From NCBI GenBank assembly GCA_037903475.1, contig JBAJFG010000194.1:167848-231847 (forward strand): 64,000 nt of DNA, in the 5' to 3' direction. A program made the position numbers and the translations under genes. The notes under the pieces are model-generated. The model did no database searches. It saw only the letters and a list, made by a program, of their open reading frames with translations, and was not told where the DNA came from. Every line of letters starts with the position of its first letter. Positions within the stretch are counted from its first letter, which is position 1. Positions 61,201 through 64,000 of the stretch are shown here, in pieces. This DNA comes from Ancylostoma caninum. Taxonomy: Eukaryota > Nematoda > Chromadorea > Rhabditida > Ancylostomatidae.

Positions 61201-63817
61201 CTTGAGAATTCCCCATTGCAATTTCCCCCGGTGTGTTGCGCCCTTGACTTTTCCAGCCTGATTTCAGGTGGCGATGCCATGCCATAACGTTGTTTTTGCA
61301 CGCATAACAAACAAATGATCCAGATCTGCGAGAACGATTCGACACCCGTCGGGCGCAACCAATTTCACTCAGCAAATAGTGTTGGAGGTCTTAGTCATCA
61401 GAACCCATGCGCGTCATGGTCAAGAAGAGATGGGGAAGTTTTTGCGGGGTCATTCTGGCTTGGGAGCGCTTGCAAGTCTGTAGTTTTCGCTATGTGCTGA
61501 AATTACCTGCAACACCCTTCAACGTTCTTTTCATCTTGACCTTCGACTACCTAAACGCTGCCTGATTGTTATGGAACACGCAACCTTGAATAGGGAAAAA
61601 CAGAATGTGCTGATTAAAATCTCCCTGCATGTGGAACTAAAATTGGATCCAAGACGGCGTTGGAACAACGATTTCAAGCTGCACAGCACAAAGCATTCGC
61701 AACACCCTACGGCTAATTCACTGAAAGCTCCCACGAATCTCGAATGTTCTTGCCGAGGATTTGCATATGCTGCGCTGGAGAACGTAAAGAAAGTAAGGCT
61801 GCGTTCTCTCTTTTCTTCTTAAATAGTAATAAGTGATTTGCTGATTGTTTACCTAATCAAGTTAAACCAATAAGTCCAGGATGTCCCAAAGCTATAATAA
61901 CAAAGAAAAAGGCAGAAAGTAAGGAATAAAGACAATTCATGTCCCAATCCTAAACCAAACACGAAATGTGTTCAGGACCACTACAAAATAAAACTTCCAT
62001 AAACACCCTTTTTCTATATGTAATTGTAAACAATCAGATAAATAAATAAAAACAAGTGATCACTTCGTAAAAAAATTTGCTGAGAAGTTATGCAGGAATT
62101 TTCCAAGAAGGGAATTTTCCAAGGAGGGCAGGAAGGTGATTATGCGAAAAATTACCGTAGCACTTTACCCAGCTCCCAATGCATTCCTTTCAGAAGGGAA
62201 ATTATAGCAACTGCACAACAACTGCTCCCAAAATAGCTCTCTCACACTTTCAAAGATGTTTTCGCTTTTGAAATCGCGCGAATGAAGCCACACTTGCAAA
62301 TGAGGTCGTTCTGCCAGCCTACCCTCACGCATCACCAGCAGAGCGTTAACGTCTTGTCTGTTGCCAAACTCTTTCTACTTCACATCCTTTCGTTGCTTAG
62401 GAATGGTCACTGAAGCCCGAGTGAGTAATAAACTGCAAACGAGCATTGTGGAACAGGGGTACGCTCGTTGAAACGCAACGGATCGTGACGGCCGTGAACG
62501 CGCTTGATTGGATTACGTGCAACCACAGCCATGGTACTCGCTTCCGACGCAGTTAGCAAACGTATGCGGTAGGCGTCATGTCAAGGTAGCAGTGTTACAG
62601 CTTCCGATCTTCTTAGCTGCTGTTTCCAGGGACAATATTACACACAATATTCTTCAGTACAATATTACACAAAGGAAATTCCAAATTATAACTATGCCAC
62701 ACGACAACATCTGGGTTGAGAGTCACGAAACGTTAACCATGTAAACCAACGATAGTCAGCGTAAGACTAAATACTGAGAGGATTTCATTTTTATGCCGTT
62801 CACGTGAAAGCTTCGAGGATATACTACATTATACCGACACAAGATCACACCTGCCAAGGTGCTTTCGTGTTTTAGAAATGAAAATAAAAAGAGTTGCAGC
62901 ACTTTTTCACCAACCCAATATATTAGGAGGCGCAGAAATTGAAAGTTATACTGCTAAAATGGCCTTGCTCGACTACCACTTCATGAACTTCCCCTGTCTG
63001 ATCAGGTCAGAACAAGATAGAGATTGACGAGAATCAGAAAGGTGATGTCAATGAAATGTGTGGATGCGCAGACAATCAAAGGAACACATTGCGCGTGCTG
63101 CGCGTGCGAGCGGGTCTTGACCACTGAATTCAAACCTTATTAGTTATTACCTCTGCGCCGATTAAACGCTGCAGCAAAAGGAGTAAATCAGAAGGATTTT
63201 GAAAACTTGACGAGAAAGAGTGGTGATAAGTGGAAAAGCGTAAAACGTATAGGCTAAGCCATATGCAGGAACAATCGATGTCTGTTAAGGGGTTCCTGCA
63301 TACAAATAGATTGATGAATAGTTGAATAAACAAATAAATAAAGGATAAAGAATAATGCAATTAGCGGCAACTAACTTTTTTTGAAATGGCAGGCAGAATA
63401 ACTCCCAGTCAAAGACAGTACCTATGCCAGAGTTCCCTAATATGTAACTTGTCTCAGTTCGTCCCCAGATTAAAAAAAAACTAGTAATAGCGAATTATGA
63501 ACTTACAAGGAGTCTTGAGCGTCAGTTCCGCTTCGGCACCCATTGTGTATCCCTGCTCTCTGGCTATTGAACAAAGGGACTCGGTGGTTCGTTCGGTTTT
63601 GAATGAATACTCCTGAGGTCTGAAAAGCGCTCGCTCATCGCCGGGCACGATTATTGGACTTTGTTACGAGTTAATGAGAAAACGCTGGAACTGGTAGCAC
63701 GAACCTGTTGGTGTTGTTCGTGTAGATCGACTTGAACAACGTGTACGGTTTCGCGCCGACCGGCACGAATTCGGTGTACTGCGGCTCCTCATTTATCCAA
63801 CTGAGGTTCTTCTTGTT
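58227..63817 (-). CDS. Aerolysin/ETX-MTX2-like domain protein, 5' truncated by window edge
   Basis: Five minus-strand exons join in phase: 63817..63705, 63619..63507, 60947..60838, 58773..58661 and, less surely, 58308..58227. They encode 176 residues plus a TGA stop. Exon 1 carries FKSIYTNNTNRP over its end; exon 2 has Thr/Ser/Glu-rich beta strands and GYTMGAEAELTLKTP; exon 3 continues CEIAELKAGFKHEMHF; exon 4 begins VPPHYCTEA and holds VVTKLSGTVVISI. This succession (Asn/Thr strand, amphipathic Ser/Thr-rich strands, a Pro-containing turn, VPP strand, terminal SGTV strand) is that of the ETX/MTX2 beta-pore-forming fold. The family includes bacterial toxins, but many animals have members of unknown role; nothing here shows toxicity. 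The N-terminal exons are outside the window. The fifth exon fits by phase only. The 2.5-kb and 2-kb introns hold repeats and a possible nested exon on the other strand. Confidence 0.6.
59935..60154 (+). CDS. Candidate last exon with a transmembrane helix, nested in an intron
   Basis: After the acceptor ttcgtctatttcag, a frame of 73 codons runs to a TAA at 60152-60154. It has a hydrophilic start, then a strong hydrophobic segment (VPVVLLIFSIVLIIVFLP) and a basic cytoplasmic-type tail with RVKESKRQL. This would be a single-pass membrane protein end. It lies inside an intron of the minus-strand ETX/MTX2-like gene. Caution: its first part contains an inverted repeat (cataaactgatga..tcatcagtttatg, 59957-60022), so it may be part of a small repeat. 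No upstream exon was found. Confidence 0.3.
60948..63506. other. Large intron with a GC-rich repeat-like block
   Basis: This is the second intron of the ETX/MTX2-like gene. A GC-rich block at about 61080-61340 is open in three minus-strand frames at once, which is typical of a repeat and not of an exon. The rest is AT-rich with no supported feature. Confidence 0.4.
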
Positions 63818-64000
63818 CTGAAAGGAAAAAGTAGATAGGACAGAAAGTGTTGGGTCTTTCGTGAATTTTACTAGGTGGCACGTCCATTTGTTCGCCTTCA
63901 GTTCTCCTTTAAGCTTATCTTTTCAGGTTCTGAGAAATTACTGCAAATTTACCTCTATCGTTTAACCCTGCTGTACTCTTTCTATTCTAACAATGAGCAA

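Noticed and set aside
61058..61375. Overlapping minus-strand frames of 77-105 codons
   Set aside because: Three frames are open over the same GC-rich block, which indicates a repeat. A resemblance of one frame to a PTB-type strand was too weak to keep.

Overview
The window looks like a piece of a nematode nuclear genome, most likely a strongylid (hookworm-like) parasite. This is inferred from four things: coding sequence is split into short exons (50-180 bp) with good GT..AG borders and conserved phase, many introns are short and T-rich at the 3' end, there is no operon-like packing of long ORFs, and intergenic DNA is crowded with small inverted-repeat elements plus a decayed RTE-type retrotransposon. 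No bacterial, plasmid or phage gene is seen. No long uninterrupted host gene exists, so genes had to be rebuilt exon by exon. Exon borders are read from splice signals and phase, not from transcripts.

Layout. 0-7.6 kb is mostly non-coding, with a possible small minus-strand gene at 2.4-3.2 kb. 7.6-12.0 kb holds the best gene: eleven minus-strand exons that join in one frame for 458 residues, with a proline-rich N-terminal half, a highly charged coiled coil and a basic Ser/Arg-rich tail. 12-40 kb is gene-poor and full of foldback or MITE-like elements: 22.5 kb hairpin, 25.8-26.3 kb foldback, TTAA-flanked elements at 28.1-28.6, 28.75-29.2 and 37.0-37.7 kb, and a tandem-repeat foldback at 38.8-39.6 kb. 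A short mariner transposase remnant lies at 38.0 kb.

40.2-50.3 kb is a transposon graveyard on the minus strand. It contains a PIF/Harbinger transposase pseudogene with its D, D and E regions still readable, a second copy of a TTAA element, an RTE-class LINE with endonuclease and reverse transcriptase in many frames, and a Penelope-like reverse transcriptase broken by a 29-bp tandem duplication. A long CA microsatellite follows at 50.7 kb.

55-64 kb carries a second well-supported minus-strand gene, truncated by the right edge. Five exons in matching phase encode a protein that resembles the aerolysin/ETX-MTX2 beta-pore-forming fold, here apparently an endogenous animal gene. Several plus-strand exon candidates lie beside it or inside its introns.

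The host genes show no obvious shared pathway. The window is best read as two or more host genes in a sea of mobile DNA. The most unusual items are the ETX/MTX2-like gene, the unassigned coiled-coil gene with an odd skipped exon, and the TTAA-flanked element families.
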